Assembly: GCA_018623955.1 (NCBI GenBank)
Contig: JAAZUX010000040.1
Span: forward strand, 1 to 7,017
Reading direction: 5' to 3'
Length of the DNA stretch: 7,017 bases
Origin: Flavobacteriaceae bacterium
Lineage (GTDB): Bacteria > Bacteroidota > Bacteroidia > Flavobacteriales > Flavobacteriaceae
A model generated the notes under the pieces. It worked only from the letters and a program-made list of their open reading frames with translations. It did not search any database and was not told where the DNA came from. Positions 6,669 through 7,017 of this stretch are shown piece after piece. The translations under genes were made by a program, and so were the position numbers. Numbering within the stretch: position 1 is the stretch's first letter; every line of letters begins with the position of its first letter.

Positions 6669-6677
6669 TCTTTGGAA
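6663..6677. repeat. Short perfect inverted repeat over the thyA -33 region
   Basis: TTCCAA (6663-6668), the 3-nt spacer TCT, and TTGGAA (6672-6677) form a perfect 6-bp inverted repeat. It covers the presumed -33 element of thyA and lies between the stop of the upstream nuclease gene and thyA. It could be an operator or a small hairpin. On the minus strand it is not followed by a T-run, so it is not a standard intrinsic terminator. A 6-bp repeat can arise by chance. Confidence 0.35.
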
Positions 6678-6708
6678 ATAGAAATAGTTTTCAAAAAAAG
6701 ATTAACAG

Positions 6709-7017
6709 TCATTTTTTTGACTCTCTTTTTGAAATTTCGTCCCTAATCTTTACGGCCTTTTCATAATCCTCAAGGTTGACCAATTTGTTCAACAATGATT
6801 TAAGTTTTGTAAGAGAAAGTTTCTTTAAATCATCGGGAACGGCTTTTTGTTTGCTTTGTTCCTCAACAAAATTTTGAATCCAGTTTTCACTTCCTGTGTT
6901 TTTTTGGTCGTCTTTTATGGTACTCTCATCAAATCCAGCTTGTTTGAGAATGGAGTCGTAAATAAAAATGGGGGCCCCAAATCTCAAGGCCATAGCAATG
7001 GCATCGGAAGTTCTTGC
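6709..7017 (-). CDS. Bifunctional nuclease family protein (DUF151) with C-terminal UVR motif, 5'-truncated
   Basis: This is the C-terminal 102 residues of a gene running off the right edge; the frame is open to the last base. The first visible residues, ARTSDAIAMALRFGAPIF, are the conserved end of the DUF151 (bifunctional DNase/RNase) domain. A variable linker (about 28-65) follows, rich in Asp, Lys and Gln. The last part (about 66-99) includes NLEDYEKAVKIRDEISKRE, a UVR motif of the UvrB/UvrC interaction type. This DUF151-UVR arrangement is the form I recall in Flavobacteriia, about 200 aa in full. DUF151 proteins have reported nuclease activity in some organisms, but their role here is unknown. 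The Met at 6993 is internal and not a start, since the conserved domain continues upstream of it. The product is probably cytoplasmic. It stands upstream of thyA on the same strand. Confidence 0.88.
   Translation of the reverse strand, partial: ARTSDAIAMALRFGAPIFIYDSILKQAGFDESTIKDDQKNTGSENWIQNFVEEQSKQKAVPDDLKKLSLTKLKSLLNKLVNLEDYEKAVKIRDEISKRESKK

Overview
The window reads as a chromosomal core segment of a marine-type member of the Flavobacteriaceae (Bacteroidota). Three things point there. The protein versions are flavobacterial, for example a ThyA with the Bacteroidota-type insert before its catalytic cysteine, and a DUF151 nuclease carrying a C-terminal UVR motif. The upstream regions carry the Bacteroidota promoter -7 box TAnnTTTG, with no obvious Shine-Dalgarno sequences. 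The base composition is moderately A+T-rich. No mobile element, CRISPR array, tRNA or rRNA was seen, and coding density is very high.

Layout from left to right: (1) a 3'-truncated alkaline phosphatase on the minus strand (1-717). (2) waaA/kdtA, the Kdo transferase of lipid A assembly, on the minus strand (756-2003). (3) A divergently transcribed DegT-family sugar aminotransferase on the plus strand (2079-3209). (4) fabD, on the minus strand, meeting it tail to tail with 3 nt between (3213-4094). (5) folA, directly upstream of fabD with a 7-nt gap, giving a folA-fabD operon (4102-4647). (6) A divergent class V PLP-dependent aminotransferase of unknown substrate on the plus strand (4756-5796). 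(7) thyA on the minus strand, 1 nt from it tail to tail (5798-6622). (8) The C-terminal part of a DUF151 bifunctional nuclease with a UVR motif on the minus strand (6709-7017, continuing beyond the right edge).

Functional themes are the cell envelope (WaaA, and the sugar aminotransferase that probably makes an amino sugar for surface glycans), fatty-acid initiation (FabD), and thymidylate/folate metabolism. ThyA makes dTMP and oxidises methylene-THF to DHF, which FolA reduces again. The alkaline phosphatase is a secreted phosphate scavenger. The regulatory layout is compact. Both divergent intergenic regions hold overlapping back-to-back promoters, and both convergent junctions are too short for a separate terminator.

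I found no convincing undescribed system. The best second-look items are the superimposed divergent promoters, the orphan class V aminotransferase inserted between thyA and folA, and an inverted repeat over the thyA promoter. No stretch longer than 300 bases lacks a gene.
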